A DNA stretch of 64,000 bases, taken from Pomacea canaliculata (taxonomy: Eukaryota > Mollusca > Gastropoda > Architaenioglossa > Ampullariidae). The DNA lies in assembly GCF_003073045.1 (NCBI RefSeq), contig NC_037602.1:12341731-12405730 (forward strand), read 5' to 3'. Shown here in pieces: positions 1 to 13,530 of the stretch; within the stretch, counting starts at the first letter, position 1, and every line of letters begins with the position of its first letter. A model generated the notes under the pieces. That model worked only from the letters and a program-made list of their open reading frames with translations, did no database searches and had not been told where the DNA came from. The translations under genes and the position numbers were made by a program.

Positions 1-217
1 TGAGCCAAAAATAGAAATGCCATTTTTTTTTTTTCACAGCATGTAAAGACAAAGCATTTTAAACAGAAATGGTCAGTTCTTTTTCTTACTCTTACTCTCA
101 CTTTTGTCTTAATGATGGCATTAGTTATGAAATATGTTGTGTCTATAATGCGAGAAAACACTAAATTTTAAAGGTCTTTCCTCAATCAATTTCTGTGTAT
201 ATATTATGTTTGCTTAG

Positions 218-503
218 CCCGGTAATGAAGTGCGGAGAGGTGGGCTACATAGGGATTCTGTACTATATAAGCATCCAACTGAGATTTTACCAGAGAATGT
301 GCATGCTACTGGACTTCATTTGACTAGTAGTACAGAATTCAGCTCATCTCTACAACCCCTTCAACTGCCCTTTCCCATCCCAAATAGGTAAGAACTGGTC
401 ACACACAATCTTTCAAAATCCAGTGACACTGCTTTATATTCCATGCAGATTTCTTTTGAAGCATCCAGTCATACTGTCACTGGTAATAGAGCAATGTATA
501 TAA
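218..503 (+). CDS. 3' end of an unrecognised protein-coding gene (partial)
   Basis: Two exons read in one frame. Exon 218-387 follows a TTTGCTTAG acceptor and ends at an AG|GTAAG donor. Exon 449-503 follows an ATGCAG acceptor and ends in TAA at 501-503. The 61-bp intron is spliced in phase (AG+A gives Arg). The visible C-terminus is about 75 aa, contains YKHPTEILPENVHATGLHL, is rich in Ser, Leu and Pro, and ends VILSLVIEQCI. I do not recognise the family. If the intron is retained, a TAA is met one codon after the donor and the protein ends at PIPNR, so two C-termini are possible. An AATAAA follows 11 bases after the stop. The gene starts outside the window and runs tail to tail with NCBP1. 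The coding call rests on the open frame, good splice sites and the nearby poly(A) signal. Confidence 0.6.
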
Positions 504-514
504 AAGCACCATAC

Positions 515-520
515 AATAAA
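515..520 (+). terminator. poly(A) signal AATAAA of the left-edge gene
   Basis: A canonical AATAAA lies 11 bases after the TAA at 501-503, which supports this as the 3' end of the partial + strand gene. Confidence 0.5.
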
Positions 521-1374
521 CAAGATCCTTGCTACACTGGATGAAGTTGTTACAAGTTTGATAGTGAAACCAATCATGGTAATTAGGTGATAAAGATTTA
601 TAAAATATCTTTGGATATAATCCTTGTAATTGTTGATTTCTCTACTTTTTACTTCTAATAACTAGTAATTTTGTTTTTACATTAACATTTTCTGTTAAGT
701 AGCAGATATTCCACCATAACCTTTGCTTTGAAATGGCAGTGTTACTTATTTGTTTAAACATATTTTTAAAAAGGGGGGGGGGGTAAAATACGGTCATGTT
801 GGTAGAAAACCTTTCATATTATCAGAGTAAGCTAATCATTGTCAGTGAAAGGTCAAGTAAATGGTCCATGTGCATCAGTATGTACATTTATATTGCATAC
901 AAACCATGTCTGCAATATCTAAATGTCCTGGTTCACCATACCTGAAATAAAGTTGTGAGCCAGTTGCTAAGCCTGGTTGGATTACCAAAATAAAACTTTG
1001 GATCAGTACCAAAGGTGCAGATACACATTTTCATAATTTGATAACAGCAGTTCAACTGTAGTTGAGAGTGTAAAAACAAGTTATAATCCCTCTAAAAATT
1101 CTATGATTGTGGCTTGAAAGTTTGTATAAATACATGTATATTCTATCATTTCTGCCTCATGTATTAGTTGTTGTTCTCATGTTAAATGCAATAAATAACT
1201 GCTCATTACAGATAATTTTAGGAAGTTCTCTGAAAACATATGGTTTTATCAGGATACTCTAAGAAAACACACAATAGACAAAACATTACTGCACGTGTAA
1301 TGCTGAAGAAATCAATATTACACAGGATGATTCTTAGTGAATTGAGCCAAGTTCAACTGCTTGTTATCGGGCAT
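521..1374. other. intergenic spacer between two convergent genes
   Basis: AT-rich non-coding sequence between the 3' end of the left-edge gene and the likely 3' end of NCBP1. It holds a G run near 772-782. I see no convincing exon, RNA gene or mobile element in it. Confidence 0.5.
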
Positions 1375-1380
1375 TTTATT
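1375..1380 (-). terminator. candidate poly(A) signal of NCBP1
   Basis: TTTATT on the + strand reads AATAAA on the minus strand, about 460 bases beyond the NCBP1 stop. It is the best placed canonical signal that I found downstream of the stop. Confidence 0.4.
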
Positions 1381-1835
1381 ATCATTATAAACTGATGTGA
1401 GTACAGATAGATAATAGAGCTGGACAAGTCTTAATTTTCAAATTAACAAGTCCCTTTGTAGCAATTTTCATCAATTGTTTAAAAAATGTTTTCAAAGAGT
1501 TACACTACATTCTTCTTAAAACTATGTAGGGGCAAGTCAATTTTGTTTCTATGAAAGCTTTACTACAATTACACTTACAAATTGGTTCTAGAGAAATAAA
1601 TTGCAGTTTCACAGAAATACTGTAATGAATCCGTAGCTACATTCACCAGTCAAACCAGTCCCGTTTCTAACCCACTACTGATTCCAAAAGACCATGTTTG
1701 CTTAAAGATTCAGTAGCTTCCCACATAAGAAATGTCTGTTGCACATTCAGTCAAAACTAACACCATAATAACAAGAATCTCCATGAGATTCTGCCAGTCA
1801 GCAACACATCCAGAGAAGAAAAGTGAACAGTTATT

Positions 1836-4800
1836 TCAAGAGCGAAGGGCACAGAACTGCTGAAACACTTCCAGAATATGGATGTCTATATCAGAGGTGA
1901 AAAGCAAGCTCTCAAGTGTGCTGATGTAGCAGAAGACCAACTGGTGATGCTGCAAGAAGATCAAAAAGTAGCAGTATCAACATGTCTCATTTACTGATGA
2001 TGTGAAGGGTACTCGTAGCAAGACACAATGATTTAAGTACAAAACTTGTAGCATAATAGTAATATTAGTAATATAATAAACATCTTTGTTATATTTAAAG
2101 CCAGATGTCGCAAACAACCAATAGTGCAATATTCTTATTACTATTCTGGGTTTTTTAAAATTAGAAGTTAAACATTTAATAAAAACAGTCTAGCTGGGTA
2201 CTTAATTTTTTTGAATGAACATAGCCATACTCATTAAAGTTATCTTGTTTTGATACACAGAATTTCGCACGCACACATGCACCACGGACTTGTATAGGTG
2301 GACTGTCTGCCGAGACTAACGCTTAGCCTCTTGCGAAGTTTTCAGCTGTTAGTCTCGGCGAACCTAAAGCATGAATGTGACTAAACCGGAAGCTTTGTAC
2401 ACCCTAGCCTCATTCTAGTAGTCAACTGAAAAAAAAAAAAATAGTCTGCAAGCAGTCCATTAATACAAGTTCTTACTCTCTCTCGCATGATCCTCAAAGT
2501 TTTTTTTGTAGTTGGTTTATCCTTTCTAATTACCAGTCAAAAAAAAAGCTACTTTTTACCTGCAGGAAGACCTGCTGCAGCCTCTCAGTAACCCACTTAT
2601 ACCAAGTGGTATTGTATTCCACGCCAGCTGACTCACATCTTGCCAAGTGCTCTGTTAGCACAATAATGAATCGCTGCACAAACAGAAAGTACTTGTTCAG
2701 CTTTTATCTCAATTCAACAGCATTTTTACTCTATGCATAATTTGCATATTTTATGAATGCGCTCAAGATTAAACTAACCTGAAAAATTATCAAAAAAAGA
2801 TTCTTCTGCTGACTAGTGGCTGCTTCCAGTTTTTCCTCCAACCTTTCAATCATTTCTTCTGATGGTACCTCTTCATCAGAGAAGATTTCCATGCCATCAG
2901 CTTCCTGAATCAAATAATAGGTTTCCCCACATTAGAAATATTGAGTGAGAGAGACCAAAAGCAGGTTCAATAGAAATAAGAGGAGATATGCTGTACCTTT
3001 CTTTTGGCAGCATCAAGTTTATCACGAGCTTCATCTACTTCTGACTGTAGCTGATCCACATGTTTGGTCATCTTTTTGATGGTGCTGTGCAAGATTTCCC
3101 AAACGTGAAAACTGCAAAAAAGGAAAATGATAATATCAAATCTAAGCAAAAGCCTCATGTCTTTGCTTGCTAAAATAGGATGCCAGACTTTATTTTCTTG
3201 CTTCTGATTAACTGAACTCTTTCATAGCTACTGGCTGCAAATATCCTATTTTCTCTGAAACATAGGAAATGACAAACCTGGTGAAATCTTTCTGCATAGT
3301 GTCTGAGAATAACCAAATGGCCACTGAGTGACACTGCACAATTTCAGTTCTAAGTAGTTTGTCCACCAGAACCACCATCATCTAATTAAAGAAAAATCAC
3401 AAAAGTAAACATAACGAAAAACTATATCAGATATACCTAAGTAGGAAAGGTAAAGTAGCTTTAGTACCCATACCAAAGTGAAACTGATAGCTATGAATAA
3501 GTTTCATTACATTAAAATGATTTCATTATATAAAAAATAAATGTCTATATACAACTAAGTGTAATTTCACTGATTATAGTATCTCTGATGGTAAAAAATG
3601 GAAACAAAATACCCAAACTCTTACTCAATACTTAAAATACAAAATTTCAAGAAAGTGAAACAGGACTGATATTAAAACTTGTTTTGAATACAAAAAAATT
3701 CTTAAGACCACAAATAAATCAATAACTGCATAATTTTTCATAAAACAGGAATAATAACATGCAGCCATTTAAAAGTAAAATGCAACTTGCCTGCTGATGC
3801 GAACCCCACACACTGTGTAGGGTTTTCAACAAATAGATTTGGCTTTCTTCTGTCTCAGCTAATGATTTTAGATTCGGGTAAAATCTACAACAGCAAAACT
3901 TTTTATTTTATTATTATTATTTTTTTAGGAGAGGGTAATAAAGTAATAGCGCATTCTCTAAACACAATGATTCAGTTGTGTCTGCATAGTTTTATCTCAA
4001 ATTGCTTATTTCTTGATTCTTTGCTGTCAATCTTCCAGAAAACAATAGAAAAAAAATGAATTACAAGTTTAATGATAAAAATAAAGGAATCCCTTATTAT
4101 CACACTAATACAAAGAAACAAATGTGCCATATACAAATTCAATTATTTCCCTCAACTCACCATGCACTTGCATGCACACACACAAAAAAAACCAAACAAA
4201 TTGAGAAAAAAAATCTCACTTGGCAAGAGCAGCAAAGGAGTGGCTGAAAGACTTTTGCCCAAGAAATAACAAAGTTGACACAAATACATCTATCTTCAAT
4301 GGATTAAAGGAAGGATTGTCTGCAAAAACAGCAATCAATTCAACATATTAGGCATATACAGCAATAGTTTTAGATTTATTTTAAGTAAACAAGCCTAAAA
4401 AGGAAACATAAAATCTTGATCCTATCTAGGACTATGTTCCACAAAATCAAAGCCTTAAAAGTGTGCAGAAAGGTCATTATCAGGAAATTAAGCTTCCTAT
4501 GCATGCAGAAAGACAAAGATAGCTCCAGGTAAACAGTATAGCGTATCTAAGTTGTTCACATATTCTAAGCAGACATGTTTTTCATGAAATATTAACAGAT
4601 ATACTACCTATCCTGCACATTAAAAGCTCCAATTTTAGTATTATAACCGCCCCCCCCCAAAAAAAAAAAGTACGCCCAAAAACAAAAACAGAAAAAAACA
4701 AAAACAAAAACAAAACCGACCAATGCAACAATGCTTGTAGAACATGTTTTGGGTTCTTGATTAAGGCCCTTGTTTGTGACAGGACAGCTTCAGCTTTAAT

Positions 4801-7800
4801 CTACAACAGTAAATGCTAGCAAACTGGTCAGTCAACCAGACAGAAAGCTGAAACACTTGGTGTCAGAAACTAAGCTATGATTAAATATTAATAAAATAAC
4901 TCCTAACAGAAGGTGTAACCAGTTCTAGGAACCCTACCGTTTTCTTCCCCATTTGGAAACTTATTGGGCAGGTCTTTCAAGATCTGGGCCGCCTCATCTG
5001 GTGTGCACTTGGACTTAATTGCATTCATCAGAGCATGTGCTGCCATTTTACCTGGCAACGATCCTGAAAACAAAGAAGTCATTAACTTTTCTTTCATTGT
5101 TATTGGTTAACAACTTTTCTAGTCAATTATATTTCCTAGTCTAAAGATGTCCTTGACTGTTGAAATACAAAAATCACAATCAAAATATTCATAACTATTG
5201 CTATTAACACATTATAGTTCAGAATTTCTCGCTCATCTGTCCAGTAAACTTTGTTTTTCAACTAATCATAAATGAACAATAAAAAAATTAAGGCAATCTG
5301 ACCCAACCTAAAGCAGGCAATACTACAAACCTTGTTCTTGTTCATACTTGTAATCTGCATGTGGCTTCTCTGGCAAAAGCTCCAAGAATGACTCAGGTAC
5401 ATTTTCAACTATTCGCTGATGGTAAGAAAACCTGGACCAAAAAACAAGCTTTCCCCTTAGAATTTATGTTCTCATGAAGAGTAGGAATAAGAGATGCTAT
5501 CAGAACTTTTGAGCAGCAAGATGATAAAAATAAACAGTTGTTGATGCCAGAATTGATATGAAAGATCTGTTTTAACAACAAGTTGGGCTAAACCATAATA
5601 CCTCCATTAGCTGACTTTCTTTTCCTAAACATTCACACGTTTAATATATATATATACACATATTCAATATATGTTTATTTTGTATGAAACAGAGAGTTTT
5701 TTGGGAACTGTTTCAGATATCAATTTTTCAAAACAACAAATTGAATAAGGAGGAATTTTGCCTTTAATACAAGAGATCAATTCTGCTATTTTCACAATAC
5801 CTGGAGACAGTGCAGGGCATATTATAAAGAATATCTCTGTAATAAATAGTTGATATCTAAAACATTTGGTCTAAAAAGGCTGCTTTATAGCTAAAGCATT
5901 ATGCCAGCTGACAAAAGAATCAAATAAATATAAAGTTCTTCTTAAAAAGGCTTTCCAAAAAAAAAAACCACAAGTGTAAACAATACCTCTTATCTGTGCA
6001 CCAAAACTAGAATTTCTCAAGCATTCAGATAATAAGGATCCTGAAAATTATTTATCTGAAGTATTTTATTTAAGAGTGTCTCTAAGTACTATATTAACAA
6101 TGAGGGACAGTATGTCCGAAATGAAAATATGTGAATCAGGTTCATATGTTCACCTCATACACTTGAGGAAAACCTCCCGCACAAACTTGGCCTTGGGTGC
6201 CTCTTTATCCATACTTGTCACTTCTACCCAGTCTTCCCAGCTCCATCGAAACTGGAAGTTGCTCAAGTGATAAGAAAACCAGTTGACAAGCCTACCAAAA
6301 ATATGAAACATTAATAGCAAAAAATTTCTAAAAAAACTATTTAAAATCAACTGAATAGAAATTAAAGAGATTGTGTCAGTGTGTGTAGTCATAAGAGTAG
6401 CATATTGCTGTGCAGACAACACTTTATTTATCCTAAAGGGCTAGGGCCAGCTTGATATGAAAGCACAAACAATACCACAACATATTCATATCTACCTAAC
6501 ATACTCATACATTCATAGTTCAGGCAGCTGCATTCACACACAGTAACATTCAGAAGTCCCACGGCCGAAACAATGGGCAGCCTCGATCTACTAGCCCCCA
6601 TGCAGGTACACAGAATCAGTGGCTCAATGTGAATTGGAAAAATTCTTTTGACAGGACATGCTTGTCATCACAAAGAATTTCAGATATTTCAGAAGTGTCT
6701 GCCTGTTATACAGAGATTGAAAAGCACTCTATTTTGATAATTTGGCCAACAAAAAGAAGAAAGGTGGACCTGACCATTCACCTCTGATGTCTGAATCAGT
6801 GCATGATTGTGCGACATCTTATAATAAAAGTATTTTCTAGATACAACACATTCATGACTGCACACTGTCTTCATCTATTATTATTACAAAAAGTGTCTAT
6901 GGTAATGTTTTATGCTTTGATACTAGCTCTACCAACCATTCACCAGGCTTACACCACTAACAAAACCACTATCAGTACACAGTAGACACTTGTCCACATG
7001 GCAGGCGTACCTCTCTATGCAGATTGTGTGCATGCTGTCAAGTCTTTCAAACAATAACTCCGTAGCCTGGGCAAGCTGAGAATATGTAAGGAAATGAACC
7101 TCCTAAAAAAGGCAAGACTGTAACATGTGCATTTTTATCAGTGTTGTTTAACTTTGAACAATATTTTTAAATTTACAGTGCAACAGTGTACTTGTACACA
7201 TTCTCTTAAGAATCATTTTGTGATTGTCTAAGCAAACATACATACGACCTGCAAAAATTATTTCAGACAAGAACAGTTCTGCTTTCTATTTGTTTTCTTG
7301 ATTTATACTACTGTATAATCAGTGGCAGTACCAAAAGTAAACTACACACCGGACTGCCTTCGGTACAAAATCTGAAGGAATGCAATTGTGAATCAACTAG
7401 AGTTATCTAACTAGTGTTGAAAGCTGTATTCTGTACTGTAAGAATCTCAGAATGATAAAGTCTGCAAGAATAAACTGTTTTTCAATGTTTTCTTAGCAGT
7501 TTTACAAATGTACAATTTTCATATTTGTAGAAATATTCTAGCCATCACAAAAAGTAAATAACTACTTTTCAATGCTGTCCATCATCAATGGCTAGTTTCA
7601 GATATCCAGAAGTTGCTGGTAAAGGATACAACTTGAGGCATGGAGCTGGGCTGGAGTTTGCACAGCTCTATGAATGTGGATCCATAGAACAGTTCAATGT
7701 ATGGGGCACAAGGCAGCTGGAAGAGCTGGGCAAACATCACCTCTACAATCATGTAGTTCAGAGGAATTTTGTTCTTCACTGGGTAGCTAAGCAATGCAGC

Positions 7801-10800
7801 AGCACTAAAAGAGAACAGAAAAAAATTTGCCCATAACCTTCCCTGGTTTTTTACCTATAAGGCCTGGCAATAGGTGCTTAATTTATGATTTATTTTTGAT
7901 GCAATACATCTCTTGTACTACACTTAGATCATAAAATCAGTTTAGCTTCACCTTAAATGTAGCTTCTTTATAACAGTAGCAACAGCTAAGGATGAAATAC
8001 AAATACTTCTGTTTGGAATCCTATTTTTTAGTAGAACACATAATCTAGCTGCTTCTGCTACATAAACACACTTTACAAAAAATCAGTTTATTTATTATGA
8101 CATAAAGAAAACTGACCAGTCCTTGCGTTCTTCATTGTTTGCATGAATGATGCAATCAATCTGTTCCTCGATCAAATACCTCTCAATAGCATGGCTGCCT
8201 GGAAGCACAGTCTCCTAAAAAAACCAAATACATCAATGACAAAAATGAAGGCCTCCCATAATTATATAAAGGTTAGTGTGTATGTTATTTCTCTAAGCCT
8301 TATCCTCTTAACAAACTGAGCCCTATGTGCATGAATTCTTCATGACATGTTTGTGAAATTTAGACAAGGGAATAATGATGATGACAAGTGTGCATTTGAG
8401 AGACAAAAACCACTACAATTGTTTTTTTTTAAATCTTTAAATAACACCAGGAAAAACAGATCACTTAATCACACTCTGCATATATAGAGAAGGACAAACT
8501 GCTTAGAGAATACAGGCCTGTTCTGGAAGTAGGACTTTGTCTGCAGGAACTTCTTACACTGATTTAGTTTTTTTTGTTTTTCCTGAACACCGATAAGAAG
8601 AAATAGACAAACAGTCTGCACACTCACCTCTGGTACGTCTGTGTAATCAAACAGTCTGAAGATAACACGAGGGAGAGGGTAGACCATCTCCTCATTATGA
8701 GAAGGAGGGATGATCTGAGGCAAGGTGTGCTGCAGAGCATCACACAAGACACCATCAAAGGCCAAGTAGGGTCGCACAATCTGCTTTTCTCGCCACTTGT
8801 TGCTACGAAGGTTGCAGATCTGTGCCCATAGGCAGTCCAGGTACTTCACAAACAAACAGATTCTATAAGATCAGATGGTAATATAATTAAGCAACTGCAA
8901 CTAACTAGTACCTTGCAAGTCTGTGTATCTACCAAATTCAAAGCCTTGTCAGGAAAGGAAATGCTCCATTATGTATATAATTTTCTATAACCAACATCTA
9001 GATCTGAGAGATTGAAAAATTAACATGCTGAGTCATACCTCTTCTTGTGGATGTGGCACATCAACTGACCACACCCGCAAAGCTGGCATATGTATCTTCT
9101 GTCTCTTGCTGCAATGAAACAGTTTAAGGTTATTTGAGGGAAGAAATAAATCCAGAGATGAATGACAGAACCCAAGGAGTTAAAAAAATACCAAGGAGAT
9201 AAATTTTTAAAAAGTAATTTGATGACTCTACAATATCTGAAAAATAAGACCTCATCAGACACTGGTCACATTATTATAAACCATAGTCCACAGTCTTAAT
9301 ATTTTTAAAATCCTCTTCGCTTTACATTCCAATACATGTATTGAAATTTTTAACACATTTTGAGAAAACATTCATAAAAGTCTAATTTTACATATTTTAA
9401 TATGCTCGTATAAAATCATATTTCAAAAGACATTCTTACCCAATATAACTGTCAACTGACTCCAGAAGTTTGTTGAGTTCTGCTTCTTTCTTTTCAAATA
9501 ACTCTCGACCAACCTGTTTTAGAAAAGAAAGCAGTGGGAATAGCTGATGGTACAATACAATGGTATCTAGTTCACAAAATATCTACATGATAGATATACA
9601 AGTTGCAAAAGCTTACATTAATACAAGGAAGAAGTCAAAACAATTTTTGCACAAACCAAACAAAGTCAACTCAAATGTATAAAAACCACTCACCCAAGGT
9701 AAAGCAGACAAAACAGTGTACACGTATACATCGGATCGTACCTGCACATATGAAATGAATTCCGGGTACTAATTACTTTTCTATCAAAATGGAGACAATA
9801 CTGTAAAATGGTAATGGTCGTTTTGCTTGGGTAGTGAGGATTGAGAGCAGAATATGTTTGCTCTCTGGTCATTGGTCAAAGCTGTCCAATCAGGCGCATA
9901 CATCTGAAACTGGTATGGTTAGCAAAGTAATCTCTATAAAGTTACATCATTTGGTACTGTACAAAAAAGAAATGCCACCTCACCTGAGGAATGTTATCTT
10001 CTAGAACAACTTCAATGAAATTGTCAAACATTTGAAGAACTGAAGCTGCCACAAGGACATGACAGTTGACAAGATCAGCAAGAAAGCGTACCTGTTTAAT
10101 AGAAATTTTAAAATGATACTCAATGTAATAAAATTTCACCTCCAACTCTGACTAGTTATTATGATAGGTCAACAATGAAAATTATAGTCACTTTGTGATT
10201 CTACATTTTAAGCAACATTTCCTGCTTTATCTTAAAAAAGTACTAACAAATATCATACCATTAATCTTGCCTCCTCCCAAGAACCTGTCTTTAAAGCTTC
10301 TTTTAAATTTCTGACCAACATCTCAACAAACTGTGGAGAAGAAATCAGTAAAAACAAAATGAGCATTTCATTGACATGCTTCACTCTTATCAGAGTTACA
10401 TTTTTTCTGTTCTTAGGCATGATCATAAAATTTTCATCATGATCTAACAAACTTAAATATTAATGAAATAAATTACTGTCTGATAAACTAACAAACTTGA
10501 AAATCGACAGATATGCAAATCTTTATTCAAGATATAAAATACAATTTTTTAGATAATAATTATAATAATAATAGGAATTTATGCAGTGCATTTCCCGACT
10601 TAGCAGATGGCTCAATGCGCTTTACAAGAGAAAGGCACACATACAGACACAGTCCAATACATGTCAGCAAACAAACAAAACACATACACAAAACAAAGAA
10701 AAGACTAAAATCCAGCTGTGCTGTCATTGATGGTAGTGGAAGGACTGGATCATTGCTCTGCTGTACTACATCCTCAATGCAGACCAAAATTGTGAGTTTT

Positions 10801-13039
10801 TACAGTTCAGAAAGCCATTGTATCGCAGAACAGATAAAGAAATGCCTGGGCCAACGGAGCTGAAATCACCAGAAGACTGTTGGTATCAATGCAATCACAA
10901 AGCAGAGAAAAACAGCATGAAAAATTTGAAGCAGAGTTTTCTGTGTGATCTTCAAGTTATATAAGGTCCATAGTTGTGATGACTTGGAAAAAAACAGAAG
11001 AAACTGTTATGGCATAAGATGGAAAAGACCGGCAGTTGACAAAAAATTTGAAAGTTGCAGAGAAAACAAAAAAGTCAAGCAGTCCCGCATAACAGTGGTG
11101 CAAAGAAAAAAGCACTGGCCTATACAACAGGCACCAAAAACACAGCAAATTCACAAAAAATACAAAAAGAGCTGCCTCCATCAAGTCTGAAAGGTGAAGA
11201 GACTTCCCTCCAATTTTGAGATATTTACAACAGTTGAAAACAAAAAATGCCAAAGGCAGCATTTGGCATAATTATTTTTACCTCTCCTCCACATGTGTAG
11301 TTTTTTGCATTGAGAAGACCTACAAGCGTGGTGTAAACTGTCAATTTTTCTGGCATGTTGACCACACTGTCAATAAAAACAGTATTGAAGATACACATAT
11401 ACATGCTGGCACATAAAATGTTTAGATCTTGAGACGTGACTCAAATGTAGCAGTCATTACCCAGAAAATACCCATCAAGATTTAAATGCTTTATATGTGA
11501 TTTTCAGCTGTCTAAAACCCTTATTTCCAAAAGAATGATTAGTTTTCAATTAGGCTAATATAAATATTGCAACAATTTATTAAAATTACTTCAAAATAAG
11601 AATTATAAAATAAAACTATCATCATAAACTACTATAATTCAAATTGTGACAAAACCCAAATACTGACCACTGGCAAAGGATTCGCATGATCTTCACTTTA
11701 TAGTTGGGCAGGTCTGCTTCAAGAACACTTGCAAGACCTTCTAAGTTGCTTTCTAAGGATGATGTGCTCTTAATTATATAAAAAGTTAATATTAAATTTT
11801 AATCAGCTGCTAAGAAAATAATGAGAAATTCTTTTATTAACAACAACAATGTTCTAGACGTGAAAACATTTTAGCACCCATCTGCAAGAATAGTTTATAT
11901 AAACAAGTAGTCTAATATATACAAACTTTCCACTTAAAATACACAAGAAAAAATACAATAAGAAAAATGAGAATACAAAACATTTAGAATACTCACTAAA
12001 AACAATGAACAGATTTTAAAACTAAAGTCACCTAAAACTTACATCATGCTATCTTACTGGTATAAGGTATTCAACAAACTGGAAAAGTCTTTTAAAATCT
12101 CACATAATATATAATGCATAATATAATTTTTTTTTATAAATCTGTGAACAAATATGTAAAGCTGGTGACACTGACTTTTTCACCGACTCTTGTTATTAAG
12201 GATTCCAGACGATCTTCTATGTCAATGAGCTCTGTCCTTCTCTTTCTTGGACGCTCTGTTTGAAGATATGCTTTACATCAATCCATTAGCGCAAAACATC
12301 TTTACCTAGATTTTTATAAGCTTACATTAATAATAATTAATAATAATAATTGAGAAGATGTAGAACGAAGAACAATGTGAGGATTATAAGGAGATAACAA
12401 ATGTAGTCATCATATCTGTGAAAAATCTTGAAGATTTGAATGAGATCCCCTTGATTCTTACTTGATTCCTACCTTTCAGAAAGTGGAATCTTAAGTCAGA
12501 GTAAGTCATCTTTCCATTTTGCAAGTAATTTAGTTCCATGTCTTTGTACTCTTTCTACTTAAATAGATTGCCTCTATAATATCGGACTTCAGATTACAAT
12601 GGCATATTCCAATTGTCTCTTTATCCTAATAACTGAAATTTATATAGACAATAACTAATTTTGTGCTGAGAACAAGATCTACCATTTGATGGTAGCTACT
12701 ATTGCTGTTTTTACACGACTAAATACATAAATAGCACGATTAAAAACGTTAACATATCCCACATTAACTACTATATAAAGATAAAGTAAAAAAAGGACAA
12801 TATACTATTTAGGAGTATCAGTGAACTACTTCATGGTTTTAATGAGTAGCTCAAAGAAAACAAAAAGTCGAATGTTTAGGTTGTTCAGTACAGTATCTCT
12901 TACTGACTAGACGATTTAATTTAATAATTCTTAAGTTAAAAAGACAGAAAACCATTATAACTGTAAAATCAATTTTTGTTTAGCGTGACGTACCATCATC
13001 TTCATCGTCACTATAGCTTTCCCTTCTTCTCCTAGACAT
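1836..13039 (-). CDS. NCBP1: nuclear cap-binding protein subunit 1 (CBP80), complete
   Basis: The large subunit of the nuclear cap-binding complex. With NCBP2 it binds the m7G cap and supports splicing, export and 3' processing. I read 23 coding exons: 12994-13039, 12176-12255, 11668-11768, 11282-11366, 10259-10330, 9984-10091, 9694-9741, 9440-9513, 9039-9108, 8628-8843, 8117-8214, 7630-7804, 7011-7075, 6154-6291, 5331-5431, 4938-5063, 4220-4319, 3791-3884, 3278-3381, 2997-3111, 2779-2904, 2560-2673, 1836-1949. They sum to 2370 nt (789 aa and stop); human is about 790 aa. The N-terminus [15 protein letters not shown] is followed by a basic PRKRRR nuclear signal. Diagnostic blocks include [49 protein letters not shown] and [12 protein letters not shown], covering the MIF4G-like helical repeats. 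All phases agree. One donor (after 3791) is GC instead of GT. The gene looks intact. Confidence 0.97.
2309..2364 (+). repeat. hairpin repeat, copy A, in the last intron of NCBP1
   Basis: A perfect 12-bp inverted repeat, GCCGAGACTAAC (2309-2320) and its complement (2348-2359), around a 27-nt loop containing CTTAGCCTCTTGCG. A diverged copy lies at 26248-26304 in an intron of MSTO1. The family is unknown; a MITE or the structured part of a SINE is possible. Confidence 0.6.
10565..10626 (+). repeat. dispersed repeat with a GCGCTTTACA end, in NCBP1 intron 4
   Basis: AAT-rich sequence followed by GGAATTTATGCAGTGCATTT and, about 30 bases on, CAATGCGCTTTACAA. A related copy is at 16510-16562. This pattern is a common interspersed repeat of marine invertebrates, in my recollection; I cannot name the family. 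The rest of this intron (10,627-11,281) shows nothing I can support. Confidence 0.45.
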
Positions 13040-13530
13040 GTTGAAATTTAACAATCAACCGCGTAAGGCTCACAATAATAAGACGTGATCTTTTTTTTCC
13101 CAACCGGAAGTGGCTAACAGCAATGGTTATGAGAGGGAGATCTCATTATAGCCACTGGAGCATGTTGAACTATTTTGTTAAAAATGTAGAAAATAGTAAT
13201 TTTTCCAATAACCTCAAACATTTTCTGGAATTTTATTGTACATTTAAGTGTTTATAACATGTAAATGTATTGTTGAATGGAGGGCAAAGCGGCAGAATGT
13301 ACAGCCTATAGAGGCATTAACCAATACCGAGGACCAATAAACACCTCCACTCTTTATTTTCACCTTGTCATGTTGAAAATAGTGGGCTCAAAGACTTTTT
13401 CCACAGACTTGTATAATCTCGAAGTCCTTGAGTAACTCGATAATTTGATGTACTTGATGTGTGAAATAACTGGGCGCTTTGTGTAAGATTCACACAATTT
13501 AAAAAAATATATAAAATCCTATGTTGACCC
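13040..13530. promoter_or_regulatory. 5' flank of NCBP1
   Basis: The sequence directly upstream of the NCBP1 ATG must hold its promoter and 5' UTR. I see no TATA box close to the ATG, as expected for a housekeeping gene. Sequence beyond about 13,100 is AT-rich and runs up to a solo LTR at 13531. Confidence 0.35.

Noticed and set aside
10513-11416. Several open frames in NCBP1 intron 4
   Set aside because: They overlap an interspersed repeat or exon 4 of NCBP1 in other frames.
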